From Candidatus Omnitrophota bacterium (GTDB lineage: Bacteria; NPL-UPA2; BS750m-G34), in assembly GCA_016783345.1 (NCBI GenBank), contig JADHWT010000019.1, positions 1 through 15,357 on the forward strand: DNA of 15,357 bases. The letters are read 5' to 3'. The translations under genes were made by a program, and so were the position numbers. The notes below the pieces were generated by a model. It saw nothing but the letters and a program-made list of their open reading frames with translations, was not told the origin of the DNA and did not search any database. This document shows positions 1 to 6,892 of this stretch, one piece after another (position 1 is the first letter of the stretch; every line of letters starts with the position of its first letter).

Positions 1-351
1 AGCCGCGCGCTTAAGAATCTAAAGACTACTCCCGACGGAAAAATTGCCTGGATAAATGTCCGCAGGACGTCCCCTGGGACTGTCCGCTCTTATGAAAAAT
101 ATGAGAGGGATGAAGATATGGTTATATATCCGCGTTCTCTTAAATCAGTAAAGATAGCCATACTCTTTCGGGAATTAAAACAAAACCGTGTAAAGATAAG
201 TTTTCGCTCTAAAGGAGGGATAGATGTAAATCGCCTGGCCCGGAGATTTGGAGGCGGGGGTCACCCCGCAGCTTCCGGATGCGTGGTAAAAGGAAAATTG
301 TCTTCAGTGAGAAAAAAAATTTTGGAGGAGGCAGCAGCATACTTAAAATAG
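1..351 (+). CDS. nrnA: DHH/DHHA1 phosphoesterase, NrnA-like (C-terminal part)
   Basis: The reading frame is open from base 1 and ends at TAG 349-351, so this is the last ~116 codons of a gene starting outside the window. The visible part is the DHHA1 domain: the glycine-rich motif GGGGHPAASG near the end is the signature of the substrate-binding half of DHH-family phosphoesterases. In the NrnA subfamily the enzyme degrades short RNA oligonucleotides (nanoRNA) and often also dephosphorylates pAp; the catalytic DHH half is not in view. Position directly before truB and ribF matches the common rbfA-nrnA-truB-ribF order, which favours NrnA over RecJ. The internal ATG at 118 is not a plausible start because the same frame continues upstream in sensible protein. 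Family call is firm, exact subfamily is by context. Confidence 0.85.
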   Translation, partial: SRALKNLKTTPDGKIAWINVRRTSPGTVRSYEKYERDEDMVIYPRSLKSVKIAILFRELKQNRVKISFRSKGGIDVNRLARRFGGGGHPAASGCVVKGKLSSVRKKILEEAAAYLK

Positions 352-383
352 TGACAGACACCATTTTTCCACCGCGTAGGTGG
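352..383. repeat. GACAGACACC-type repeat fragment with small hairpin
   Basis: Directly after the nrnA stop comes GACAGACACCATTTTT, then a perfect 5-bp stem CCACC(369-373)/GGTGG(379-383) with loop GCGTA. Sequences of this GGGACAGACACC style are, as I recall, scattered between genes in several environmental lineages near REP-associated (Y1) transposases; that link is recollection, not visible here. The hairpin ends just before the truB ribosome binding site and could affect truB translation. Confidence 0.45.
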
Positions 384-398
384 TGAGGGGGCTAATTT

Positions 399-1067
399 AT
401 GATTTCCGGTGTCATTAATATAAATAAACCCGGCGGATTTACCTCTCATGATGTCGTGCTTATGGTGAGGAAACTTTTTCCCGGCCTTAAAGTAGGTCAC
501 GGCGGCACCCTGGACCCGCAGGCAACAGGGGTCCTTCCTCTATTTATCGGGTCTGCTACCCGGCTCACCGCGCATGTCACCAATTTTGATAAAGAATACG
601 AGGGAGAGATGGTTCTGGGAGAGACTACTGATACACAGGACGGAGACGGAAAGGTCCTGGAGCGGAGAGAGCTTAAGGGTATAACCCCGGAAAAGATAAG
701 AGAAGTTTTTAAAGAATTTCAAGGAGAGATTGAGCAGACCCCTCCGATGTATTCGGCAGTAAGGATAAAAGGTAAGAGGCTTTATAAACTGGCGCGTTCA
801 GGCAAGGTCGTGGATAGGCCCCTGCGGAAGGTAAAGATTTTCTGGTTGAAAATCCTGGAGATTAATCTGCCCAATGTAGCTTTTAAAGTGGCGTGTTCAA
901 AAGGCACTTATATCCGCACCCTTTGTAAAGACATTGGCAATGCCCTGGGATGCGGGGCATATCTATCGCGTCTTTCCCGTATAAAAACAGGGGATTATCA
1001 CATCAGTGAATCTATAGAATTAGACGAGCTTCTCAAAAGTGATAACCCCGCCAGATATGTTAAATGA
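399..1067 (+). CDS. truB: tRNA pseudouridine(55) synthase TruB, short form
   Basis: Converts uridine-55 to pseudouridine in the T-loop of tRNAs. The catalytic signature GHGGTLDPQATGVLPL is at residues 33-48 with the nucleophile Asp39, followed by a GSATR segment and the later conserved KGTYIRTLCKDIG and LSRLSRIKTGDY blocks. The protein is 222 residues, well short of the roughly 300 of E. coli TruB: it stops after the catalytic fold and lacks the C-terminal PUA-like RNA-binding domain, a variation seen in other bacteria. The ATG at 399 is supported by a GAGGGGG ribosome binding site at 385-391. The stop codon overlaps the ribF start as ATGA, so the two are translationally coupled. Nothing suggests a frameshift at the C-terminus because ribF begins at once. 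Confidence 0.95.
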   Translation: MISGVININKPGGFTSHDVVLMVRKLFPGLKVGHGGTLDPQATGVLPLFIGSATRLTAHVTNFDKEYEGEMVLGETTDTQDGDGKVLERRELKGITPEKIREVFKEFQGEIEQTPPMYSAVRIKGKRLYKLARSGKVVDRPLRKVKIFWLKILEINLPNVAFKVACSKGTYIRTLCKDIGNALGCGAYLSRLSRIKTGDYHISESIELDELLKSDNPARYVK

Positions 1068-1954
1068 AAATTATCTCCGGCTTACGAAATATCGACAAAA
1101 GATTTAAAGGCGGCGTCCTCACCCTTGGAATTTTTGATGGCGTCCATATAGGGCATCAGAAGATTTTAAAAAAGGCATCTACTGTCCTTACATTTTCACC
1201 GCACCCCATGGATATACTTTCGCCCGGGAATGCGCCTCCTCTTTTGACAAGCCTTGAAAAGAGGATGGAGCTTTTGTCCCTCATGGGAATAAAGATATGT
1301 GTTGTTGCCAATTTTACGAATGCATTTTCCAGGATACCGGCCGGGGAGTTTGTATCGCAGGTTCTCGTAAAAAAACTTTCAACCAGGGCATTGGTTGTCT
1401 CAACTGACATTGCATTTGGATATCAGTCCCGTGGTAGGATAGACCTTTTGTCCCGGCTTTCAAAAAAAGAAGGATTCAGATTAATTAAAGTCACTCCTGT
1501 GTATAGAGACGGAGAGATAGTAAGCAGTACCCGCATAAGGAGACTCATCCGGCAGGGTTATCTGGAAGATAGCGAGCGGCTCCTGGGGAGACCGTATTCT
1601 GTTACAGGGACAGTTATGAGAGGGTACCGGAGGGGAAGTCTACTCGGTTTTCCTACGGCAAATATAAGGCCGCATCATGAGGTCCTGCCGCCCCCCGGGG
1701 TCTATTGCGGGTTTGTCGTATATAACAAAAAGAGATTCAATGCCCTGGCCAATTTTGGATTCAGGCCGACTTTCTATGGCCGGGAAAAATCCTTTGAAAT
1801 CAATATCTTTGATTTTAAAAAGGATATCTACCATAAACAGTTAGAATTTATTTTTAAATACTATTTGCGGCGAGAGCGTGTTTTTCATTCTAAAGAGGCG
1901 CTCATAAGACAGATAGAGAGGGATAAAAAGAAGGCTATGGGAAAGCTGGCATGA
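1064..1954 (+). CDS. ribF: bifunctional riboflavin kinase / FAD synthetase
   Basis: Makes FMN from riboflavin and ATP, then FAD from FMN and ATP. N-terminal FAD synthetase (nucleotidyltransferase) domain: GIFDGVHIGH at residues 22-31 carries the HxGH motif, then TFSPHP and the SSTRIR segment. C-terminal riboflavin kinase domain, from about residue 168: GRPYSVTGTV, the LGFPTANI motif that binds nucleotide and metal, PPGVYCGFV, NFGFRPTF and a final EINIFDF strand. Length 296 is normal overall, but the helix between GHQ and VLTFSPHP is unusually short, missing about ten residues compared with typical RibF. Start is the ATG in the ATGA overlap with truB; its own stop overlaps the next gene in the same way, so truB-ribF-DUF362 appear to be one operon. 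Confidence 0.95.
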   Translation: MKIISGLRNIDKRFKGGVLTLGIFDGVHIGHQKILKKASTVLTFSPHPMDILSPGNAPPLLTSLEKRMELLSLMGIKICVVANFTNAFSRIPAGEFVSQVLVKKLSTRALVVSTDIAFGYQSRGRIDLLSRLSKKEGFRLIKVTPVYRDGEIVSSTRIRRLIRQGYLEDSERLLGRPYSVTGTVMRGYRRGSLLGFPTANIRPHHEVLPPPGVYCGFVVYNKKRFNALANFGFRPTFYGREKSFEINIFDFKKDIYHKQLEFIFKYYLRRERVFHSKEALIRQIERDKKKAMGKLA

Positions 1955-3111
1955 AATCTATGAGCAAGGTCTATATAGCTCGGGTTGATGATTATATCCC
2001 TGATATGCTAGAGGAAAAACTCCGGGAGGGTTTTGATGTTATAGGCGGGGTAAGGGAGCTGGTGAAAGGGAAAAAGGTCTTTGTTAAGATAAATCAGTTG
2101 TCCAATCGGCCTCCAGAAGAAGCAGTGACAACACATCCGCTTGTAGTAGAAAAGGTGGTTAAGATTTTGGTTGAATATGGAGCGAAGATAGTAATAGGTG
2201 ACGATATTGAAACACAGGAAGGAAAAGATGGATTTTTAATTACCGGCATGAGAGATGTAGCGCAGAAACTGGGTGTAGAGCTCGTAAACTTAAGAAAATA
2301 TCCTTATAAAAAGATTGAAAAAGAAGATAATAAATTTGTTAAAAGACCTTATATTGCAGGACCTGTTCTTGAGGCTGATGTTATAGTCAATCTTCCAAAA
2401 CTAAAGACACATGTTCAGACACTCATGACACTTGCTATAAAGAATTTCTATGGGATTATTCCTATAGGAGAGAGGAGCCGTTGTCATGGTTCTTTCCCAA
2501 AGATTGAGGACTTTTCAAATGTAATAGCGGATATCTTTAATGCCAGGCCTCCTTCACTCAATATCATGGATGGAATCCTGGCTATGGAAGGGGAAGGCCC
2601 GCAGGCTGGTTCTCCGCGGAAACTTGGCCTTCTTTTGATAAGCAAGGATGCAGTGGCAATGGACAGTGTTGTATCACATCTCCTGGGTCTTAAGCCGGGT
2701 GAGGTCAAGCATATTCCAATTGCCGCATCAAGAGGGCTTGGCATAAGCAATCTACGAGAGATAGATACTATTGGCCTGGATCCTGAAAAAATAAAAATCA
2801 GTGATTTTAAATTCCCTAAGATAAAGTGGCAGGCCTTTATTTCCCCGCTATTCGCTAAATTTGTCTATAAGATGCTGCGCCTCCGTCCCAGGATTTCTAA
2901 CAAAGACTGTGTGCTCTGCGGTAAGTGCATTGAGAGGTGTCCTGTCAAGGCCATGGGGATGAAGGATAAGCGTGTCATCATTGATTATAAACTCTGCATT
3001 GGCTGCCTCTGTTGCCAGGAGCTATGCAGTTCGCGGGCAGTTTTTAGCTCTAGGTCCTGTATTGGAGAGATATTAATTAAAACCTTCAGAGCAATTAAGC
3101 GAAAAAAATAG
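1951..3111 (+). CDS. DUF362 protein with C-terminal 2x[4Fe-4S] ferredoxin domain
   Basis: An iron-sulfur protein of the DUF362 family, whose substrate is not established. The large N-terminal part (about residues 1-300) shows typical DUF362 blocks: KVFVKINQLS, the glycine/acid-rich VIGDD, DVIVNLPKLKTH and LLISKDAVAMDSV. The C-terminus is a bacterial ferredoxin module with two complete cluster motifs: C320-x2-C323-x2-C326-x3-C330-P and C349-x2-C352-x2-C355-x3-C359, with an extra Cys354. Length 386 is usual for the fused type. No signal peptide, so cytoplasmic. The start at 1951 overlaps the ribF stop (ATGA); an ATG nine bases later is an equally good start. Its place behind the FMN/FAD-making gene fits a redox protein but does not reveal the reaction. 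Family call is firm, function unknown. Confidence 0.9.
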   Translation: MKSMSKVYIARVDDYIPDMLEEKLREGFDVIGGVRELVKGKKVFVKINQLSNRPPEEAVTTHPLVVEKVVKILVEYGAKIVIGDDIETQEGKDGFLITGMRDVAQKLGVELVNLRKYPYKKIEKEDNKFVKRPYIAGPVLEADVIVNLPKLKTHVQTLMTLAIKNFYGIIPIGERSRCHGSFPKIEDFSNVIADIFNARPPSLNIMDGILAMEGEGPQAGSPRKLGLLLISKDAVAMDSVVSHLLGLKPGEVKHIPIAASRGLGISNLREIDTIGLDPEKIKISDFKFPKIKWQAFISPLFAKFVYKMLRLRPRISNKDCVLCGKCIERCPVKAMGMKDKRVIIDYKLCIGCLCCQELCSSRAVFSSRSCIGEILIKTFRAIKRKK

Positions 3112-3127
3112 GGACAGCGACTATTTT
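3105..3127. repeat. inverted repeat carrying both convergent stop codons (GGGACAGCGAC type)
   Basis: AAAATAG (3105-3111) and CTATTTT (3121-3127) are perfect inverted arms around a 9-base centre GGACAGCGA. The left arm contains the TAG of the DUF362 gene and the right arm, read on the minus strand, contains the TAG of queH. The string GGGACAGCGACTATTTT resembles the GACAGACACC fragment at 352 and the TGTCCC fragments at 7645-7690. The arms are AT-only apart from one pair, so it is a weak terminator at best. Confidence 0.5.
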
Positions 3128-3657
3128 ATCTTCGCACTATCTTGGCACCCGCAGTATTTTTGCCGGTATAGGCCTGATTCTTTACTCAATCTCACACTTT
3201 TCGCAAAACCATTATTTTTTTTAAAGTCTGCCTCATAGAAATTAAGTCCATGCGCTTTTGCTATTTCTACACCTATCGCATTAATTGAATCTGCCTTTTT
3301 GTGCGGGCTTATGGAGAGGGTAGTTGTAAAGATATCTATGCCATTTTCTTTAGCAAAGGCTGCTGTTTTCTCGAGTCGGATTCTGTAGCAGAGAAGACAC
3401 CTCTTCCCGCCTTCTTTTTCGCGAGTTAAATTTTTCACCTTTTCCCCAAACACAAAATTTTCATAAGGACCTGCAATCATTTCTATCTTCATAACCTTTG
3501 CAATCTTCTTAGCGCTACCAAGGCGTCTCTCATATTCTTCTTTTGGCCAGATATTCGGATTATAGAAATAACCGGTAATTTTGAATTGAGCGGAGAGGGT
3601 TTCAATGACCCCTGCCCCGCACGGCCCGCAGCAAAAATGTAGAACTATTTTCTGCAT
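3121..3657 (-). CDS. queH: epoxyqueuosine reductase QueH
   Basis: Last step of queuosine formation in tRNA: reduces epoxyqueuosine to queuosine, as the non-homologous alternative to the cobalamin enzyme QueG. The family (old DUF208) is recognised from the N-terminal HFCCGPC motif (Cys9, Cys10, Cys13), the central RCLLCY (Cys87, Cys90), TTTLSISPHK and the C-terminal YRQKYCGC (Cys169, Cys171). The cysteines are those that bind a [4Fe-4S] cluster and a nearby metal in characterised members. Length 178 is complete for the compact form. It is the only minus-strand gene in the window, converging on the DUF362 gene and diverging from the Gfo/Idh operon. No clear Shine-Dalgarno precedes its ATG at 3657, and I could not identify a convincing minus-strand promoter in 3658-3790. 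No other queuosine gene is nearby. Confidence 0.95.
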   Translation of the reverse strand: MQKIVLHFCCGPCGAGVIETLSAQFKITGYFYNPNIWPKEEYERRLGSAKKIAKVMKIEMIAGPYENFVFGEKVKNLTREKEGGKRCLLCYRIRLEKTAAFAKENGIDIFTTTLSISPHKKADSINAIGVEIAKAHGLNFYEADFKKNNGFAKSVRLSKESGLYRQKYCGCQDSAKIK

Positions 3658-3682
3658 AATTCTATTTTACATCAAGATATTG

Positions 3683-3746
3683 CTTAATTGTATAGGAAAA
3701 TATAGAAAGTGGACTTATGCTATCGGCCGAAGGCCGATTTAGCTTG
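3683..3746 (+). repeat. promoter-associated ~60-bp repeat, copy 1
   Basis: Begins CTTAATTGTATAG and ends in GCTTG of the -35 region. The 60 bases from 3691 match 6901-6960 at 54 positions. Contains a perfect hairpin, ATCGGCC (3722-3728), loop GAA, GGCCGAT (3732-3738). It lies in the gap between divergent queH and the Gfo/Idh gene, so a pure terminator role makes no sense at this copy. Boundaries are set by the CTTA/CTTG motifs found 60 bases apart. Confidence 0.8.
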
Positions 3747-3772
3747 TCACAATAATATCTTTCTGATATTAT
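3744..3772 (+). promoter_or_regulatory. sigma70-type promoter of the Gfo/Idh-uxaE-lipoprotein operon
   Basis: TTGTCA (3744-3749), 17-base spacer, TATTAT (3767-3772). Transcription would start near 3779-3780, just before the strong GGAGGAG ribosome binding site at 3781-3787, giving a leader of only about a dozen bases. The repeat hairpin is centred about 14 bases upstream of the -35 box. Confidence 0.65.
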
Positions 3773-3790
3773 AAAAACAAGGAGGAGCTC

Positions 3791-5008
3791 ATGAAGAAAA
3801 AATATGCCCTGGTTGGCACAGGGGGACGTGGAGTGCATATGTATGCCAAGCCTATTGTAGAGAGATATAAGGATAATGCAGAACTTGTGGCCATGTGTGA
3901 TATTAATCCCAAGAGACTTAAACTTGCCAATAAAGAAATAAAACGCCATATCCCAACCTATACCAATTTCCATAAGATGCTCAAGGAAGTGAAATTTGAT
4001 ACACTGATTGTTGCTACAAAGGATTCAACCCACCATGAGTTTATTATTAAGGCCTTAGAGACTGGCCATGATGCGATTACTGAAAAACCTATGACCACTG
4101 ATGATAAGAAATGCAGGGCGATACTTAAGGCTGAGAAAAAGAGCAAAAAAAAGCTTATAGTTACCTTTAACTACCGCTATGCCCCTTACACGACACGCGT
4201 AAAAGAGTTCCTTCACAAAGATATTATCGGCGATATTATCTCAGTTGATTTTCAGTGGTATCTGGATACCTCACATGGAGCAGACTATTTCCGCAGGTGG
4301 CACAGGAGAAAGGAAAACTCAGGTGGTCTCCTGGTGCACAAGGCAACCCATCACTTTGACATGCTCAACTGGTATTTAGAGGATGAGCCAGAAGAGGTCT
4401 TTGCCAGGGGCGCCTTGAGATTTTACGGACATGCCAGGAAAGAGATGGGTGTGAGGTGTCTTACATGTAAATATAAAAAGACCTGTAAGTTCTATTTTGA
4501 TATTGAAAAAGCAGAACTGAATAAAAAATTTTACCGCGAGGCAGAAGGAGAGGATAAATATTACAGGGATAGGTGCGTATGGAGTAAGGAGATTGATATT
4601 GAGGATACAATGGCAGTTTCTGTCAGATATAAAAAGGGTACATTTTTAAGTTACACTCTTAATGCCTTTCTACCTTACGAAGGATGGAGAATGGCTTTAA
4701 ATGGAAAAAAGGGAAGGCTTGAGGCAGAGGAATTTCATAGTTTTCCCACGGGCATTCCAGATGTGCAGACAATTAAAATCTATCCTTTATTTAAGAAACC
4801 AGAGATAATCAAGGTCCCTAAAGCTACAGGAGGCCATGGTGGAGGTGATACCAGGTTACTGGATATGCTTTTTAAACAAGGCATACCTGATCCCCTGGGA
4901 CACCAGGCTGGTTCCCGGGGCGGGGCTATGTCTATTTTAATTGGAGTTGCCGGAAATAAGTCTATAGCGACAGGAAAACCTATTAAGATTAAGGACTTAC
5001 TTAAATAA
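3791..5008 (+). CDS. Gfo/Idh/MocA family NAD(P)-dependent sugar oxidoreductase
   Basis: Probable dehydrogenase of a sugar, inositol or sugar acid. The N-terminal Rossmann fold shows GTGGRG at residues 9-14 and an acidic residue after the second strand (CDIN, Asp37), which favours NAD. EKP at 98-100 and the K184-A-T-H-H-F-D190 segment are the family's catalytic landmarks. The C-terminal domain carries a cysteine set C223-x2-C226-x5-C232 and C262, common in a subset of this family and possibly a structural metal site. Length 405 fits that subset. Start is fixed by GGAGGAG four bases upstream of ATG. The gene overlaps uxaE by one base (TAATG), so the enzymes probably handle related substrates; the exact substrate cannot be read from sequence. 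Confidence 0.9.
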   Translation: MKKKYALVGTGGRGVHMYAKPIVERYKDNAELVAMCDINPKRLKLANKEIKRHIPTYTNFHKMLKEVKFDTLIVATKDSTHHEFIIKALETGHDAITEKPMTTDDKKCRAILKAEKKSKKKLIVTFNYRYAPYTTRVKEFLHKDIIGDIISVDFQWYLDTSHGADYFRRWHRRKENSGGLLVHKATHHFDMLNWYLEDEPEEVFARGALRFYGHARKEMGVRCLTCKYKKTCKFYFDIEKAELNKKFYREAEGEDKYYRDRCVWSKEIDIEDTMAVSVRYKKGTFLSYTLNAFLPYEGWRMALNGKKGRLEAEEFHSFPTGIPDVQTIKIYPLFKKPEIIKVPKATGGHGGGDTRLLDMLFKQGIPDPLGHQAGSRGGAMSILIGVAGNKSIATGKPIKIKDLLK

Positions 5009-6231
5009 TGCAAGGCTTTAAGATTTACCCCGAATCCAAATTAGAAAAAAACAACAAGACCTATTCCCTTGCACAAAAGGACCTCAAGAAATATCTGCTT
5101 TCCGATGATGGGGTATCCGAGCTCACCCATGCCAATGCAAATAAATTACGAAAATTCTTTCCACATCTAAACCCTACTACCTGCGGTATTAAGAGAAGTT
5201 TTGGTTTTGGGGATAGATTGGGTCTGGCTACAGCAGGCCATGTTAAGACCCTTAAGGCACGAGATATATTTCCGGTCTTTGCACAGCAGTCTATACGGGA
5301 GATGGAGCGCACAGGCAGAAGCATGGAAGATGTCTTAGATGATGCCATGTGGGGAGTTTTTCAGGCAGGTTATAGAGGAGGTTACGGCGCTGATATTGAC
5401 CATGTCAAAAAGGAAGAGGATGTTATTAAGGCCTGTGAATGCGGCTATACTATGTTCACCATAGACCCCTCAGACTATGTCAATGACCGGGCAAAGGATA
5501 TTGTGTCCATCTATGGCAAGGCAATAGAGCATATTATAAGGTGTTATAATCTTATTAAAAAAAAGACTTCCGCTCCGTTCGATTTTGAGGCCTCAGTAGA
5601 TGAGACTGCCACGCCAACCACTCCTCAAGCCCATAGATTTATTGTTGAGAAATTGCGTAAAGCCGGTGTTAATTTCACAAGCCTGGCCTTAAGATTTATC
5701 GGTGACTTTGAGAAGGGGATTGACTATATCGGCGATATAGAGGTATTTAAAGAACAATTCTTAGCCCATGCCGCTATATGCCGGGAGTTTGGCGGATATA
5801 AATTAAGCATCCATAGCGGCAGCGACAAGTTTTCTATCTATCCGATAATTTCAGAAATGGCTCACGGGGTCTTTCACATCAAAACTGCCGGAACGAACTG
5901 GCTTGAGGCAGTCCGGCTTATCAGTCATAAAGACCCTGCGCTCTATCGCCGCATGCATGAGCTCGCCCTTTATAGTTTTGAAAAAGACCGCAAATCTTAT
6001 CATGTTACTACTGACCTGTCTAAGGTCCCTGCACTCGATAAACTCTCAGATGAGAAACTCCCCGAGCTCCTCAATGAAAATAATGCCAGACAGCTTATGC
6101 ATATTACCTACGGGAGCATCCTGAAAGATATGAGAGAAGAAATCTACAAGACCTTAAATCTTTATGAGGATGAGCATTACAAAATGCTATGCACCCATTT
6201 AGGCAGACATCTAAGTCTGGCAGGGATATGA
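5008..6231 (+). CDS. uxaE: UxaE-family tagaturonate epimerase-like protein
   Basis: Resembles the UxaE family (D-tagaturonate C3-epimerase), which in Thermotoga converts tagaturonate to fructuronate in hexuronate breakdown. Recognisable blocks are SFGFGDRLGLATAGH (64-78), FDFEASVDET with TTPQAH (191-209), RFIGDFEKGIDYIGD (229-243), KLSIHSGSDKFSIYP (265-279) with His269 as a likely metal ligand, and HIKTAGTNWLEA (290-301). At 407 residues it is, as far as I recall, shorter than the Thermotoga protein, mainly at the N-terminus. It overlaps the upstream oxidoreductase by one base and the downstream lipoprotein by four, so it sits mid-operon. No uronate isomerase, mannonate dehydratase or KDG kinase is visible, so the natural substrate may be a related keto-acid sugar rather than tagaturonate itself. 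Confidence 0.75.
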   Translation: MQGFKIYPESKLEKNNKTYSLAQKDLKKYLLSDDGVSELTHANANKLRKFFPHLNPTTCGIKRSFGFGDRLGLATAGHVKTLKARDIFPVFAQQSIREMERTGRSMEDVLDDAMWGVFQAGYRGGYGADIDHVKKEEDVIKACECGYTMFTIDPSDYVNDRAKDIVSIYGKAIEHIIRCYNLIKKKTSAPFDFEASVDETATPTTPQAHRFIVEKLRKAGVNFTSLALRFIGDFEKGIDYIGDIEVFKEQFLAHAAICREFGGYKLSIHSGSDKFSIYPIISEMAHGVFHIKTAGTNWLEAVRLISHKDPALYRRMHELALYSFEKDRKSYHVTTDLSKVPALDKLSDEKLPELLNENNARQLMHITYGSILKDMREEIYKTLNLYEDEHYKMLCTHLGRHLSLAGI

Positions 6232-6887
6232 AGCAATTTAAATTAGCATTTTTAATAATTTTACTTCTATGCGGCTGCAGCAAGCATGTAATTAACTATG
6301 AAATCGGTAGGCGAAGCCATCCCTTTAGGGGTGCCCTTTCAAATAGAGCGGAAAAAAGTGCCTCTATAGTTGTAGATACATTTGAGGATCAGAGACCCCA
6401 AGAGGAACGTAAAGGCCATTCAGGAAAATTTCTGGCCTTTGCTTCTAAAGACGATGACTTTAAAGATTCTCCTAATATTTCAATTACCGATCTCCTCAAG
6501 AAAGAACTCCAGGAGGCTGGCCTTAAGATAATAGATGAGAACTCGACGGTAGATTATCATATTACTGGCGAGGTCATACATTTTCAGACTATGGTGAAAC
6601 ACCCCGGCACAATGGTCATTCCCTATCTTGGCACAGTAGCTACCCTCTGGGAATCAGACGAATACACCACCATTGTGACCATAAAGGCCAGGATAAAAAG
6701 GACTGCTGGAGGTGAGATACTCTTTGACCGTGAATTTAATATATCTGAGGAGGTTCGTTTAAAGACCGGTATATTAAATCTTGAGCGCTGGTTTGGGAGG
6801 GGGATAGATTACCAGTTTAAGCGTCTTAATATAGCGTTGGCTGATGTCTTAGGCCAGATAAGGGATGAGGTTATAAAATTTATGTAA
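6228..6887 (+). CDS. small outer-membrane lipoprotein candidate, function unknown
   Basis: The best start is ATG 6228, which overlaps the uxaE stop (ATGA) and gives a textbook lipoprotein signal: MKQ, hydrophobic residues 4-14, then lipobox L-C-G-C with Cys17 as the lipidated residue. Ser18 at +2 would direct it to the outer membrane by the E. coli Lol rule. An in-frame ATG at 6189 would add a charged extension before the signal and is unlikely. The mature part (219 residues in total) begins with a linker, then a beta/alpha segment VDTFEDQRP, a central TDLLKKELQEAGLKIID and DYHITGEV, resembling lipoproteins whose core is a repeated strand-helix unit (YajG- or LptE-like style). I do not recognise a named family. 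Residues 28-35 (RRSHPFRG) are encoded by a dispersed 23-bp repeat. Confidence 0.75.
   Translation: MKQFKLAFLIILLLCGCSKHVINYEIGRRSHPFRGALSNRAEKSASIVVDTFEDQRPQEERKGHSGKFLAFASKDDDFKDSPNISITDLLKKELQEAGLKIIDENSTVDYHITGEVIHFQTMVKHPGTMVIPYLGTVATLWESDEYTTIVTIKARIKRTAGGEILFDREFNISEEVRLKTGILNLERWFGRGIDYQFKRLNIALADVLGQIRDEVIKFM
6310..6332 (+). repeat. 23-bp dispersed repeat inside lipoprotein gene (copy A)
   Basis: Core AAGCCATCCCTTTAGGGGT preceded by GGCG. Its reverse complement occurs at 10777-10799 with a single difference (GGCA instead of GGCG). It holds two tiny hairpins, GGC-GAA-GCC and CCC-TTTA-GGG. Here it is read in frame as residues 28-35, in the linker just after the lipobox. Confidence 0.7.
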
Positions 6888-6892
6888 AAAAT

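Noticed and set aside
399..1067. Frameshifted truB missing its C-terminal domain.
   Set aside because: The catalytic domain is complete, the stop overlaps ribF cleanly, and short TruB proteins without the PUA-like domain are known.
3725..3746. Sigma54 (-24/-12) promoter in the repeat, from GG...GC in GGCCGATTTAGC.
   Set aside because: The GG-to-GC gap is 8 bases, not 10, while a good -35/-10 pair follows at proper spacing in all three copies.
6189..6227. Upstream ATG start for the lipoprotein.
   Set aside because: It would put a charged extension ahead of the signal peptide and overlap uxaE by 43 bases; ATG 6228 gives the usual ATGA overlap.
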